64,000 bases of DNA. Origin: Christensenella intestinihominis (GTDB taxonomy: Bacteria; Bacillota; Clostridia; Christensenellales; Christensenellaceae). Location of the stretch: positions 1-64,000 of the forward strand of contig NZ_MAIQ01000004.1 of NCBI RefSeq assembly GCF_001678845.1, given 5' to 3'. Under the pieces are notes generated by a model that was not told where the DNA came from, ran no database searches, and saw only the letters and a list, made by a program, of their open reading frames with translations. The position numbers were made by a program, and so were the translations under genes. Shown in pieces: positions 51,954 through 61,096 of the stretch. The first letter of the stretch is position 1. Every line of letters starts with the position of its first letter.

Positions 51954-53432
51954 TCATACAAATGGATTTTCCCCCGGATAAAGCATATGCCTGGGTTGAT
52001 TGAACGCAATGTCGCCAATCCCCAGATAATCGAGAACGGTAAAAAGCGCTTTCCCCGCATGCCCGAACATGAGGGCGCCGTGGTGCGGATAATGCTTTCC
52101 GACCAGCACATGGCGGTAAAACCGTTCCATTTCCGGAACCGCAATCACACCAATCCCGCCAAACGAATGTGTGGGCACGGGCAGCACCTCTCCCTGCGCG
52201 ATATATGCCGCAAGGGATGTATCCGCATGCGCATGCACCCGGAACAGCGTCACCGGCCCGGGCATAATATCCCCTTCCATTGTCCCGCGGGTAAAGCCGG
52301 GTTCGCCGCCCTGTTCATGCAGGCGGTTCTGGATCAGCTGATAACGCAGCTTCCCTTCCGAAAGCTTGCAGATCGGGGTATTGCCGCAATGGAAACCCAT
52401 GAAGGTTTCGTGCAGGCGGTAATCCCAGCGTCCTTTGATTTCTTCTTCATAGAGGTCCTGCGGGACCGTATTGTTGATATCGAGGAGCGTCACCGCGTCG
52501 GCGGAAACGCACGTCCCGATGTATTCGCTGACCGCGCCGTAGATATCCACCTCGCATCCGACAGGATACCCCTTTGCTGTGAGCCTGCTGTTCACATAGC
52601 AGGGTACAAAACCAAATTCTTTCAGGAACGAGGGCCAGCACTTGTTGGCAAAGGCCACATATTCCCTTGCCCCCCTGTTTTCCGCCGCCCAGTCGAGAAG
52701 CGTCAGTTCAAACTGCGCCATGCGCGGCAGGAGGTCGGGATAGGGCGCTCCTCCCAGTTCTTCCTTCATTTCGTCAACGATTCCGCCGATCCGGCTGTCA
52801 TTTTCATGCGCGCGGAAGGCCACCAGGAGATCGAGCTCCGAATTCTCCTGGATTTCGATCCCCATGTCGTACAGGCCTTTAATCGGTGCGTTGCAGGCAA
52901 AAAAATCCTGCGGCCGGGGTCCGAAGGTAATCACCTTAAGGGAACGCACCCCCAGCAGGGCGCGCGCCACGGGAAGGAATTCCCCTATTTGCCCCGCGAT
53001 TTCTTCCGCTGTGCCGACCGGCGATTCCGGGATTACCGCGCGCAGCTTGCGCAGCCCCAGGTTGTAAGAGCAATTCAGCATGCCGCAGTATGCGTCTCCG
53101 CGGCCGCCCACCAGGTCTTTTCCCGTTTCTTCCGCGGCCGCCACATAAAGCACCGGGCCGCCGAATTTCTCCGCAAGAAGCGTTTCCGGCGTTTCCGGCC
53201 CGAAATTCCCCAGGAATACGACGAGCGCGTTACATCCTTCGCGCCGCGCCTCACCGAGGGCCTTTTGCACATCGCGTTCGCTTTCCACAAGCGTCTGCAC
53301 CTCATAAAGACCGATCTTTTTTTGTGCGCAGGCTTCCGCAACCGCTTTGCGGCGGCGCTCTGAAAGGCTTGCCACAAAGCAGTCCCTGCTTACGGCTATG
53401 ATTCCCAGCCGCACTTCCGGTATATTTTTCAT
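51954..53432 (-). CDS. L-fucose/L-arabinose isomerase-like protein
   Basis: A 492-residue protein of the FucI/AraA superfamily. The N-terminal domain is Rossmann-like (VRLGIIAVSRDCF...LVVFLGNFG), and the C-terminal part has HETFMGFHCGNTP and THSFGGIGV. The catalytic Glu/Asp and His metal ligands of the family are probably in CEVDIYGAV and HCGNTP. It would interconvert an aldose and a ketose. It belongs to the operon between ROK and PfkB. Confidence 0.8.
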   Translation of the reverse strand: MKNIPEVRLGIIAVSRDCFVASLSERRRKAVAEACAQKKIGLYEVQTLVESERDVQKALGEARREGCNALVVFLGNFGPETPETLLAEKFGGPVLYVAAAEETGKDLVGGRGDAYCGMLNCSYNLGLRKLRAVIPESPVGTAEEIAGQIGEFLPVARALLGVRSLKVITFGPRPQDFFACNAPIKGLYDMGIEIQENSELDLLVAFRAHENDSRIGGIVDEMKEELGGAPYPDLLPRMAQFELTLLDWAAENRGAREYVAFANKCWPSFLKEFGFVPCYVNSRLTAKGYPVGCEVDIYGAVSEYIGTCVSADAVTLLDINNTVPQDLYEEEIKGRWDYRLHETFMGFHCGNTPICKLSEGKLRYQLIQNRLHEQGGEPGFTRGTMEGDIMPGPVTLFRVHAHADTSLAAYIAQGEVLPVPTHSFGGIGVIAVPEMERFYRHVLVGKHYPHHGALMFGHAGKALFTVLDYLGIGDIAFNQPRHMLYPGENPFV

Positions 53433-53444
53433 ACTATTTCCCCT

Positions 53445-54353
53445 TTAAAGGGCATGCGCAAGCGCATACCATGCCGCGCCCCGTATGCCCGCATCCTTTC
53501 CCGCCATTGCCCGTTCAATTTTCATTGCCTCCGCGGGGTATGGTTTTTTCACATGCCCGTAAATTTTCTCTGTCAACTCCGCATACGGAAAATGTTCCAT
53601 TTCGAGTACGCCGCCCCCGAGGACCACAAGCGTCGGATCGAAGATCGTGACCTCCGCCGCCACGGGAATTGCGCAGGCCTCTATAAAGTCCGCCAGCTCG
53701 GGGGCCCCTTCATGCACCCGGAAAATATCGGGAAGGGCGCAGTCCGCAAACTTCTTTTTCCATAGCGAGGCAAGGTATGTGCCCGACGCATAGCATTCGA
53801 TACAGCCCTTTTTCCCGCATCCGCAGGTCCGCGTTCCCCCCAGCACAGGAATATGCCCGATGTCGCAGCCGCTTCCGTGCGCCCCGCGCAGCATATTCCC
53901 GCGGTAATAGACGCTGTTGCCCACGCCCGTTCCAAAATAGAACGCCGTCACAATGTCCTGCGGGCCCGTCTTCCGCACCGTGATTTCCGCCTGGAGCAGC
54001 ATATCCGTATCCTTGGCAATCGCCACAGGCAGGCCGGTGCTTTCCATGAGCCTGCTTACCACATCGACGTTTCCGAAGCCCTCCACCGGGTTTTTCAGGT
54101 TCGGACAGGGAAATACTGTTTTCCCGTCCGACGAGACCGGGGCCGGGAAGCCGATGCCAATGGCCGCCGCGTCTCCAACGCCGTTTGCTTCCATAAACGC
54201 CCGTATCTCCCCGGCCAGCAAATCCACCGCTTTTCCGCCCGCGCACAGGGCTTCGCTCGGTTTTTTATCCGAGCAAAGCACCGCGCCGTCTTCGCGTACC
54301 CATCCGATCCGGAAATTGGTGCCGCCGATGTCAATCCCAATCGCGCTTTTCAT
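53445..54353 (-). CDS. ROK-family sugar kinase
   Basis: A 302-residue ROK protein without a DNA-binding domain, so an enzyme. Phosphate motif IGIDIGGTNFRIGWV at the start, GTGVGNS, and the zinc motif CGCGKKGCIECYASG (about residues 176-190). It phosphorylates a hexose, allose or amino-sugar type substrate. It lies 5 bp after the transketolase C-terminal gene and 12 bp before the isomerase gene. Confidence 0.9.
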   Translation of the reverse strand: MKSAIGIDIGGTNFRIGWVREDGAVLCSDKKPSEALCAGGKAVDLLAGEIRAFMEANGVGDAAAIGIGFPAPVSSDGKTVFPCPNLKNPVEGFGNVDVVSRLMESTGLPVAIAKDTDMLLQAEITVRKTGPQDIVTAFYFGTGVGNSVYYRGNMLRGAHGSGCDIGHIPVLGGTRTCGCGKKGCIECYASGTYLASLWKKKFADCALPDIFRVHEGAPELADFIEACAIPVAAEVTIFDPTLVVLGGGVLEMEHFPYAELTEKIYGHVKKPYPAEAMKIERAMAGKDAGIRGAAWYALAHAL

Positions 54354-54358
54354 TTTTC

Positions 54359-55324
54359 TTATTTATGCTGCAGAACGTCTTTTACGGCCGCGGTCACGCC
54401 TTCCGCATTCAGATGAAAGCGTTCCCGCAGGTAATCCATCGGGCCTACCTCGCTGAATTCATCGCGCACAGCCAGCTTGCGCATCACCGTGGGCTGTTCT
54501 TCCGCGAGTACGGACGCCACCGCGTCCCCGAGGCCGCCGTTTACATTATGGTTCTCCGCCGTCACAACTGCGCCCGTTTTCTTCGCATATTCCACAATCA
54601 GTTCCCGATCGATCGGTTTGATGGTGAACATATCGATGACCGCTGCGGAGATTCCCTCCTGCTCCAGCTTTTCCGCCGCCACAAGGGCTTCGCTTACCAT
54701 AATTCCGCAGGCAATGACCGTTACATCCGTTCCCTCTTTCAGAACGGCGCCCTTTCCGGGCGCGAATTCGCTCGAGTCGTCGTATACCTTCACAGCCGGG
54801 GCACGGTCCGCGCGGAAATAGATAATCCTGTTTTCGTCCCGGGTCGCGTGCATCAGGCTTTTGAACATCGTGCTGTCCGTGATCTCGAACAGGTAAATGT
54901 CCGGAAGCGTGCGCATCATGGCAATATCTTCAAACGTGGTATGCGTGCCGCCGTTGAATTTCGCGCAGATGCCCGGATCGCTTCCATACAGGCGGATCGG
55001 GTTTTTCCCATAGGCCGAGGAAATAAATATCTGGTCAAAAACCCGGCGTGTAATGAACGGCGCGAACGTATGCGCATAGACCTTCTTCCCTACGCGCGCC
55101 ATGCCTGCCGCCATACCGATCATATTCCCTTCCTGGATGCCGACGTTTAGCACGCGGTCCGGGAACCGTTCCTGTATCTGGTCGATTTTGATCGCCTTCA
55201 TGAGGTCCGCGTCAAGGGAAACCACATCCCTGTCGTCCTCCATTAATTCCGCAATGGTATCCGTATAGGCCGAGCTCAGCGGCGCGGCTTCCGTCTCGTT
55301 ATGAAATGCAAGTTGAATTTTCAT
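54359..55324 (-). CDS. Transketolase, C-terminal subunit
   Basis: A 321-residue subunit with the pyrimidine-binding and C-terminal domains of transketolase: VLNVGIQEGNMIGMAAGMARVGK (Glu that activates TDP), RLYGSDPG, IYFRADRAP, and the C-terminal TAENHNVNGGLGDAVASVL. With the N-terminal subunit it forms one active transketolase. AGGAGA precedes the ATG. Confidence 0.93.
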   Translation of the reverse strand: MKIQLAFHNETEAAPLSSAYTDTIAELMEDDRDVVSLDADLMKAIKIDQIQERFPDRVLNVGIQEGNMIGMAAGMARVGKKVYAHTFAPFITRRVFDQIFISSAYGKNPIRLYGSDPGICAKFNGGTHTTFEDIAMMRTLPDIYLFEITDSTMFKSLMHATRDENRIIYFRADRAPAVKVYDDSSEFAPGKGAVLKEGTDVTVIACGIMVSEALVAAEKLEQEGISAAVIDMFTIKPIDRELIVEYAKKTGAVVTAENHNVNGGLGDAVASVLAEEQPTVMRKLAVRDEFSEVGPMDYLRERFHLNAEGVTAAVKDVLQHK

Positions 55325-55334
55325 ATCGCTTCTC

Positions 55335-56177
55335 CTATTCGTATTGTTTCATCTGCTCCTCAAGCTCCGCCATGCAGCGCTGCGCAAGGTCTTCCGGCAT
55401 ATCCATATGGTGGCTCAGGCAGCCGAGCGCCGCAACCTCGCTGCATCCGTATCCTTTTACGGTATCGAGCAATATTGCGCTCGGGCGGCCCGTCTCTTTT
55501 TTCGCAAGCTCCACGGCTGCGAAGATCGACGCCGGGTCGTTGCCGTTTACCTGCTGCGTATGCCATCCAAAGGAACGAAATTTCATAAACAGGCTTTCGA
55601 GCGGCATAATCTCCTCCACCGTGCCGTCAAGCTGTATTTTGTTGTAATCCACAAAGCAAACGAGGTTATCCAGCCCGAATTTCGGCGCGGCAAGCGCCGC
55701 CTCCCAGATTTGCCCTTCCTGGCATTCGCCGTCCCCCAAAATCGCGTATACCATATTCGGCATCCCGTCAAGCTTGAGTCCGTACGCCATGCCCGCCGCA
55801 AGGGAGAGCCCCTGCCCGAGGGAGCCTGTCGTGCAGTCGATTCCCGGCGTCTTATTGCCGTCGCAGTGGCTTGGAAGGTGCGTCCCGCCCTGGTTCAGCG
55901 TATCGAGCCAGTCCATCGGGAAAAAGCCCTTGAGCGCGAGCGCCGCATAAAGCGCCGGCCCCGCGTGTCCCTTGGAGACAACCAGCCTGTCCCGTTCTTT
56001 TTTTTGCGGGTCCTTCGGGTCTACATTCATGATGCCGCTGTAAAGCGAAGCAATTACGTCCGCCACAGACAGGCAGCCGCCCGCATGCCCGAAACCAAGC
56101 TTTGCAAGCTGGCGAATCACCTGCATGCGGATTTCCACCGCAAATTTTTCCGTATCTCTTATTCCCTGATTTTCCAT
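55335..56177 (-). CDS. Transketolase, N-terminal subunit
   Basis: A 280-residue subunit with the TDP and metal site: KGHAGPALYAALALKG, TTGSLGQGLS and GDGECQEGQIWEAA...FVDYNKIQLDG. It transfers two-carbon units between sugar phosphates such as xylulose 5-phosphate and ribose 5-phosphate. Split subunits are common in archaea and in sugar operons of Clostridia. It is followed 10 bp later by the C-terminal subunit gene. Confidence 0.94.
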   Translation of the reverse strand: MENQGIRDTEKFAVEIRMQVIRQLAKLGFGHAGGCLSVADVIASLYSGIMNVDPKDPQKKERDRLVVSKGHAGPALYAALALKGFFPMDWLDTLNQGGTHLPSHCDGNKTPGIDCTTGSLGQGLSLAAGMAYGLKLDGMPNMVYAILGDGECQEGQIWEAALAAPKFGLDNLVCFVDYNKIQLDGTVEEIMPLESLFMKFRSFGWHTQQVNGNDPASIFAAVELAKKETGRPSAILLDTVKGYGCSEVAALGCLSHHMDMPEDLAQRCMAELEEQMKQYE

Positions 56178-56197
56178 AATTTTTCTCCTATCGCCTT

Positions 56198-56599
56198 CTA
56201 TAACACTTCCGTAAGCTCAAGATGTTCATAATCCGGCCCGCGGAATAAAATCCATTTTGATCCGTTCGGGAAAACGTCCGCATTGAAAACAACCTCGTTT
56301 GTCTCGAACGCAATGCCCCGCGAAATCAAAGTCTCTTTTACCGCTTCAATATCCTCTACCTTCATTGCGATATGGTCTACGATTCCATCCGTCCGTTTTT
56401 GCAGGTTTTCCAGCCGCACCAGTTCAAGCGTCAGGCAGCCGTTCTGTACGAAGGCGACGTCCGTCGTCGTTCCGTCCGCTTCCTTTACCCTGCATTCCCA
56501 TATTGTTTTAAAATCGAGTATATCTTCGTAAAATTTCTTTGATTTTTGTAAATCAGATACAAATACGCCGATGTGCGCAAGACCTTCCATCTTTGCCAT
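56198..56599 (-). CDS. VOC-family (glyoxalase-like) protein
   Basis: A 133-residue vicinal oxygen chelate protein with two beta-alpha-beta-beta modules: LAHIGVFVSDLQKSKKFYEDIL and IVDHIAMKVEDIEAVKETL, with a Glu near the C-terminus (HLELTEV). Could be a lyase, epimerase or dioxygenase; it may clear a reactive aldehyde from the pathway. GGAGG precedes the ATG. Confidence 0.85.
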   Translation of the reverse strand: MAKMEGLAHIGVFVSDLQKSKKFYEDILDFKTIWECRVKEADGTTTDVAFVQNGCLTLELVRLENLQKRTDGIVDHIAMKVEDIEAVKETLISRGIAFETNEVVFNADVFPNGSKWILFRGPDYEHLELTEVL

Positions 56600-56628
56600 G
56601 TTTTTTTCCTCCGTTCAGGCCGCTGCTT

Positions 56629-57747
56629 TCAGCAGTCCAGCGTTCCTTCTTTCCACTCCATCAAAAAATGTTCTATTTCTTCCGCAGTGCCCGTGCGCCC
56701 GTTCCGCACATAAAAGCCCGACGTCGCCGTCCCGAGCATCAGCGACAGCTCCGGCTCGAAGCCGCACAGGTAGCCGTAGGCAAAGCCCGCATTGAAATTA
56801 TCCCCCGCGCCCGTGCTCAAAACCGGATTCGCACAGAAGGGTCCGTCCACTTCGTAATAACTGCCGCCTGTCACGCATGCCGCCTTTTTAACCGGATGCA
56901 CCACCAGGCAATCGATCTTTATATGCTCCGCTACAAAGCGGGTCAGTTCTTCGAGCGGGTATTCGCGGTAATCCGCAATTTTCCTGCCGAACAATTCCGC
57001 GAATTCGCACGCTTCCTTTTTATTGAGCCCAAGGGAGGTTTTTACGCCGGTTTCCTGGAACCGCTCCAGCAGGCGCACCGCGTCGAGGATTTCCCCGCCG
57101 CTACGCTTCTCCGGATCGGCAAAGTCAATAAACAGCGTTTTTTCCGCCCGGTTCCCTACATGGGGCAGCACCTCCGTAAGCAGCCCTTCCCAAATTTCGC
57201 TCATGTGCATAATCATCGACCAGTTGCTGAAGCTCAGGAGCTCCGCCCCGCACACCAGGCGGATCAGCTCTTCGAGGCCCACCTTGCGCTTGACGTCTTC
57301 CCAGCTCATAAGGTTCAAGGGAACGAGCTTGCAGCGGATGATCTTCCCGTCCTCGAACTCTACCGCATCCGTTTGGCCCGGGTCGGCCACGCCGATGATG
57401 CGCGAGCCCTCCGCAAGCGGCGCATAGACCGGATCAAGGCCGCCCGTCCCCACCGTTCCGATGTAGGTGAGGTCAATTCCGTAATTCTTCAGGCCGATCG
57501 ACATATTGGGGCCGTTGCCGCCGAGCTTTTTTGCGACGGTCACAATTTCCATGCTGGTGCTGAGCCCTGCGCCGTTGCGGACCATATCCGCATAATCCGC
57601 AATGGTGCGCACGCGCGCATAGTGTTCGGGGTCCAGGCGTTTTTCCACCACATGGACCACTTCGTCGATGAAGCCGTCAAAGCCAATCACCGCAGGGCGG
57701 CGCTTTTTAACCGCGTTTTTGAGTTTTCCTGCCAGTTTTTCCTGCAT
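56629..57747 (-). CDS. PfkB-family sugar kinase (first in operon)
   Basis: A 372-residue kinase related to ribokinase. VIGFDGFIDEVVHVVEK (about residues 18-34), KKLGGNGPNMSIGL, and the catalytic STGAGDNFNAGFAYG near residue 305. The N-terminus is longer than that of typical members and FIDE is distinctive. It phosphorylates a sugar, here in the middle of the operon. AAAGGAAG precedes the ATG. Confidence 0.88.
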   Translation of the reverse strand: MQEKLAGKLKNAVKKRRPAVIGFDGFIDEVVHVVEKRLDPEHYARVRTIADYADMVRNGAGLSTSMEIVTVAKKLGGNGPNMSIGLKNYGIDLTYIGTVGTGGLDPVYAPLAEGSRIIGVADPGQTDAVEFEDGKIIRCKLVPLNLMSWEDVKRKVGLEELIRLVCGAELLSFSNWSMIMHMSEIWEGLLTEVLPHVGNRAEKTLFIDFADPEKRSGGEILDAVRLLERFQETGVKTSLGLNKKEACEFAELFGRKIADYREYPLEELTRFVAEHIKIDCLVVHPVKKAACVTGGSYYEVDGPFCANPVLSTGAGDNFNAGFAYGYLCGFEPELSLMLGTATSGFYVRNGRTGTAEEIEHFLMEWKEGTLDC

Positions 57748-57825
57748 ATTGGATTCTTCCTTTCCCGGTTTCAGAAAACGCGCGGAGTTCACAAAAGGCG
57801 CGTTTTCCGCCGCCCGTACAGCGAT

Positions 57826-58686
57826 TCACCGTTTCCCCGCCGAACCGAACAGGAGGATTTTTTTCTCCGCCTCCGCGCACACCGCTTCCGCAGTTCTTAC
57901 GCACAGGTCGAGATAACCAAGCTGTCGGCCGCCGCCGTCCACGCAATTTTCGCGCAAGGATTTTTTGGCCGCAAGGGTGAGGTCTGTAAAAATATTTGTT
58001 TTCGTAATTCCGTTTTGAACGGTGTTCCGAAAATCCTGGTCCGAAAGGCCGCTTCCCCCGTGCATCACGAGCGGAACCGGCACTTCCCGCCGCAGTTCCT
58101 TCAGCCGTTCGATGTTCAGCTCGGGTTCCTTTTTATAAACCCCGTGCACCGTACCGATGGCCACCGCGAGCGCATCCGCCCCGGTTTCACGGATAAATTC
58201 TTTGGCTTCCTGCACATCCGTGTATTCGTCCGCGCTGTCTTCATAGCCGTTTTCATAGCCTTCCAGCCCGGCCACATGCCCGAGCTCCGTTTCCACCGTC
58301 ACATTTTTCGGTCCGCACAGCGAAACCACTTCCTTTGTGCGCCGTACATTTTCGTCAAACGTCTGGTCGGAGGCGTCGATCATGACGGATGTGAAGCCCG
58401 CGCCAACCGCGCGTTTAATATATTCAAACGTCTTGGAATGGTCGAGATGGACAGCGACCGGCACGCTCGCAGCCTTCGCTGCCGCGATCATGGCAGGGGC
58501 GAACTCTTCAATTGTTACCAGTTGTTCAAACACTTCCGCGAAAGCGAGGATAATCGGCGAATTGTGTTTTTCCCCTGCCATCACCACGCCGCGCAGCATT
58601 TCCGTGTTAAACACGTTGAAATGTCCGACCGCATAGCCGCCTTCCCGCGCGTGCATAAGCATTTCCTTCATATTTACAAGCGACAT
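57826..58686 (-). CDS. Class II fructose-bisphosphate aldolase-type protein
   Basis: A 286-residue class II aldolase of the FbaA/GatY type. Zinc ligands: HLDHSKTFE (His-Asp-His, about residues 80-88), VTVETELGHVAG, AIGTVHGVYK and MHGGSGLSD (active site and phosphate-binding). It cleaves a ketose bisphosphate into DHAP and an aldehyde; tagatose- or fructose-type substrate possible. It lies downstream of the dehydrogenase gene. Confidence 0.93.
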   Translation of the reverse strand: MSLVNMKEMLMHAREGGYAVGHFNVFNTEMLRGVVMAGEKHNSPIILAFAEVFEQLVTIEEFAPAMIAAAKAASVPVAVHLDHSKTFEYIKRAVGAGFTSVMIDASDQTFDENVRRTKEVVSLCGPKNVTVETELGHVAGLEGYENGYEDSADEYTDVQEAKEFIRETGADALAVAIGTVHGVYKKEPELNIERLKELRREVPVPLVMHGGSGLSDQDFRNTVQNGITKTNIFTDLTLAAKKSLRENCVDGGGRQLGYLDLCVRTAEAVCAEAEKKILLFGSAGKR

Positions 58687-58708
58687 TCTGTTTCCTCCGC
58701 TGTTTTTT

Positions 58709-59746
58709 TCAGTCCGCTATTTTTACAACCGCTTTCACGATATTCGCTTTATTCTCCACACTCTGGTCCATTGCGTTCTGGATATCGTCGAACGAGAAAA
58801 TATCCGTTACGATGTTCCTCAAATCCACCTTGCCCGAAGCAACCGCTTCAATTGCCATCGGGTAAATATTGCGGTAGCGGAAAATTGTCTTAAAGGTCAG
58901 TTCCTTATCGAGCGCAAGGTTCATGGGAACGCTTGCGTTATCCTTGATGGAATATCCCACGAAAACAACGGTGCCGCCTTTTTTCGCCCCTTTAATTGCC
59001 TGCTGCATGGTAATTTCGTTGCCGGCGGTCTCGATGACAAGGTCGCATCCCTTTCCTTCCGTCAGCTCCATAATTTCGCGAACCACGTCCTGCTCCGCGC
59101 CGTTGATTACGCCTGTCGCGCCAAGCTCCATCGCTTTTTCCAGCCGCTTCGGCATGATATCCACCACATAAACCTGGGAAACGCCCTTGGCTTTCAGCGC
59201 CATCATGGATACGAGGCCAATGCAGCCCGCGCCCATCACGACCGCCGTCTGCCCGAGCTCGGCCCCGCCCTGGTTCGCGGCATGGAAGCCAACCGCCAGC
59301 GGTTCGATCAGCGCGCCTTCAAGCGTGCTCACATTATCCGGAAGCTTGAAGCACAGGTCCGCTTCGTGCGCCACATATTCCTGGAAGACCCCGTCCACAG
59401 GGGGGGTCGCAAAAAAGATGACGTCCGGGCAGAGGTTATACCGGCCGCTTTTGCAGAATTCGCAATGCCCGCAGGTTTTCCCCGGTTCAAGCGCGACGCG
59501 GTCCCCCACCTTGAGGTGTTTTACGTCCTTCCCGACTTCAACCACCGTGCCGCCGGGTTCGTGCCCCAAAACAAAAGGCGGCTCCACCACGTGGTCGCCG
59601 ATGGCTCCCGCTTCATAAAAGTGAAGGTCCGAACCGCAAATTCCCACATATTCCAGCTTCACCAATACCTCGTCGTCCTTTGGCTGCGGGATCGGCCGTT
59701 CCGTATATCCCATTTTTCCCACGCCGTTCATAACGGCGACTTTCAT
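58709..59746 (-). CDS. Zinc-dependent polyol/sugar dehydrogenase (MDR)
   Basis: A 345-residue medium-chain dehydrogenase. Catalytic zinc: CGSDLHFYEAG, GHEPGG. Structural zinc: CGHCEFCKSGRYNLC (about residues 92-106). Rossmann motif: VMGAGCIGLVSMMALK. It resembles sorbitol/xylitol dehydrogenases. It would oxidise a polyol or sugar alcohol with NAD. The start at 59746 has GAAGGGA upstream; a TTG four codons earlier is less likely. Confidence 0.92.
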   Translation of the reverse strand: MKVAVMNGVGKMGYTERPIPQPKDDEVLVKLEYVGICGSDLHFYEAGAIGDHVVEPPFVLGHEPGGTVVEVGKDVKHLKVGDRVALEPGKTCGHCEFCKSGRYNLCPDVIFFATPPVDGVFQEYVAHEADLCFKLPDNVSTLEGALIEPLAVGFHAANQGGAELGQTAVVMGAGCIGLVSMMALKAKGVSQVYVVDIMPKRLEKAMELGATGVINGAEQDVVREIMELTEGKGCDLVIETAGNEITMQQAIKGAKKGGTVVFVGYSIKDNASVPMNLALDKELTFKTIFRYRNIYPMAIEAVASGKVDLRNIVTDIFSFDDIQNAMDQSVENKANIVKAVVKIAD

Positions 59747-59868
59747 TGTTCCCTTCAATATCCCAGTCTCCTCTCATTGCGCGGACCGCTGCGCAAAGGC
59801 GGCAATATGCCGCCTTTCGCCTGCAGTCCCAAGCTTTTTTCAATCACCCACGCACATCATTTTCAGTT

Positions 59869-59899
59869 CGGCCGGGCCGCCGTTTGAACGGCCCGGCCG
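59869..59899. repeat. GC-rich perfect stem between binding protein and dehydrogenase genes
   Basis: A 10-bp perfect stem CGGCCGGGCC / GGCCCGGCCG with an 11-nt loop, no T run. It may slow or stabilise the operon mRNA after the abundant binding protein. The intergenic region has no gene. Confidence 0.6.
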
Positions 59900-59931
59900 G
59901 ATGTTCCCGGTTGCAGATGTTTTTTGAATGG

Positions 59932-61026
59932 TCAGGCAGCGTCCTGATGCTGTTTTACTTCAGCTTCCGTGAGCTGTCCGTTGTCGATGTAGATTTTGAT
60001 GTATTCGTCCACGTTGCTGGAATCCACAAGGATTGCGTCAATTGCATAATCTTCCTGCTCGGTTGCGCCCGTAAGGAGCTCGTTTGCCAGCTTCGTATTC
60101 AGTTCGCCGAGCTCGATCGCATTCTGCAGGCAGGTCGCCGTCTGCGTACCGTCGATTACGTTGAGCATTCCGCCCGCCGTGCCGTCTACGCCGTATACGA
60201 GGGTATTTTCAAATGCCGGGTTGTCTTTTGCCATGTTGATGAAGCCCTGCGCAAGCGCGTCGGAGGTGGTCAGCGTGCAATCCCATGTGCCATAGGACTG
60301 CGCCCAGTCTTCAAATACCGCCATTGCATCCGCTTCGCTGCCCTGCTCGATGATCTGGTCGCCCAGCACCTCGATATCGGGGCGTTTTGCAAGCAATTCT
60401 TCCTGGAACGCTTTATAGCGGGTCGTCGTATGCAGGTTGCCCGGCAGGCAGTTCAGGATCACGATTTTGCCGTTTTCCGGAATTTTTTCCGCCGCGTCCC
60501 TGGCGAGGACTGCGCCCTGTTCGTACGGGTCCGCGTCAACGCTGGAAGCGCCTTCAAGGTCCGGTATCTTCGCATTCGTGGTAATTACCTTAATGCCCGC
60601 TTCCACCAGTTTTTCCGCATACGGCCGCTGGAGCTCGCCGTCGTTCGGCTGGATGATAACGCAGTCATAGCCCTGTGTAATGCAATTCTCAAGCAGGGAG
60701 TTTTCCTTCTCCGGGTCGCCCTGGGAATCCAGCACGTCAAGCGTGTAGGTATCGGAATACTGCTCCGCCGATTTCTGCATTTCGGATGCGAGCCATGAAG
60801 CGAATACGTCGGAAAGGGTACGGGCCACATAAGCGACCTTGTATTTCCCGCCCTCGGCCTTTTCGCCGCTGTCTGCGGCCGCAGACGATTCGGCAGGAGC
60901 CGCGGACACCTGGGCGTCTGTTCCGGCATCCGAAGAAGCCGCCGGCTGTTCCGTGCTCGCGCAGCCCGTGAGAGCAACGGCTGCGAGCATCACGCTTACT
61001 AAGATAATACTGACTAATTTTTTCAT
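59932..61026 (-). CDS. Sugar ABC transporter substrate-binding lipoprotein
   Basis: A 364-residue binding protein of the RbsB/sugar-binding type with a lipobox (ALTGC, Cys near 22). A Ser/Ala-rich linker follows, then YKVAYVARTLSDVFASWLASEM, DCVIIQPNDGELQRPYAEK, and GVDGTAGGMLNVIDG. It captures sugar outside the cell for the downstream-encoded permease and ATPase partners. The lipobox and order are standard. Confidence 0.93.
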   Translation of the reverse strand: MKKLVSIILVSVMLAAVALTGCASTEQPAASSDAGTDAQVSAAPAESSAAADSGEKAEGGKYKVAYVARTLSDVFASWLASEMQKSAEQYSDTYTLDVLDSQGDPEKENSLLENCITQGYDCVIIQPNDGELQRPYAEKLVEAGIKVITTNAKIPDLEGASSVDADPYEQGAVLARDAAEKIPENGKIVILNCLPGNLHTTTRYKAFQEELLAKRPDIEVLGDQIIEQGSEADAMAVFEDWAQSYGTWDCTLTTSDALAQGFINMAKDNPAFENTLVYGVDGTAGGMLNVIDGTQTATCLQNAIELGELNTKLANELLTGATEQEDYAIDAILVDSSNVDEYIKIYIDNGQLTEAEVKQHQDAA

Positions 61027-61096
61027 ACTTTCCTCCTCATAATTTTATATTTCATTTTTTCTTCCGCTGCGTAGGTATCGGAACCGGAAGAAAACT

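Noticed and set aside
51930-53363. A 477-codon open frame opposite the isomerase-like gene
   Set aside because: Fully covered by the clear FucI/AraA-like gene; composition is that of a reverse-strand shadow.
53445-54353. ROK protein as a transcription repressor
   Set aside because: It lacks the N-terminal winged-helix extension and begins directly with the phosphate-binding motif, so it is a kinase.
56539-58893. A 784-codon open frame opposite the kinase and aldolase genes
   Set aside because: It crosses three well-supported genes on the other strand, its product is Arg/His/Phe-rich and it has no motif; it is a shadow frame.
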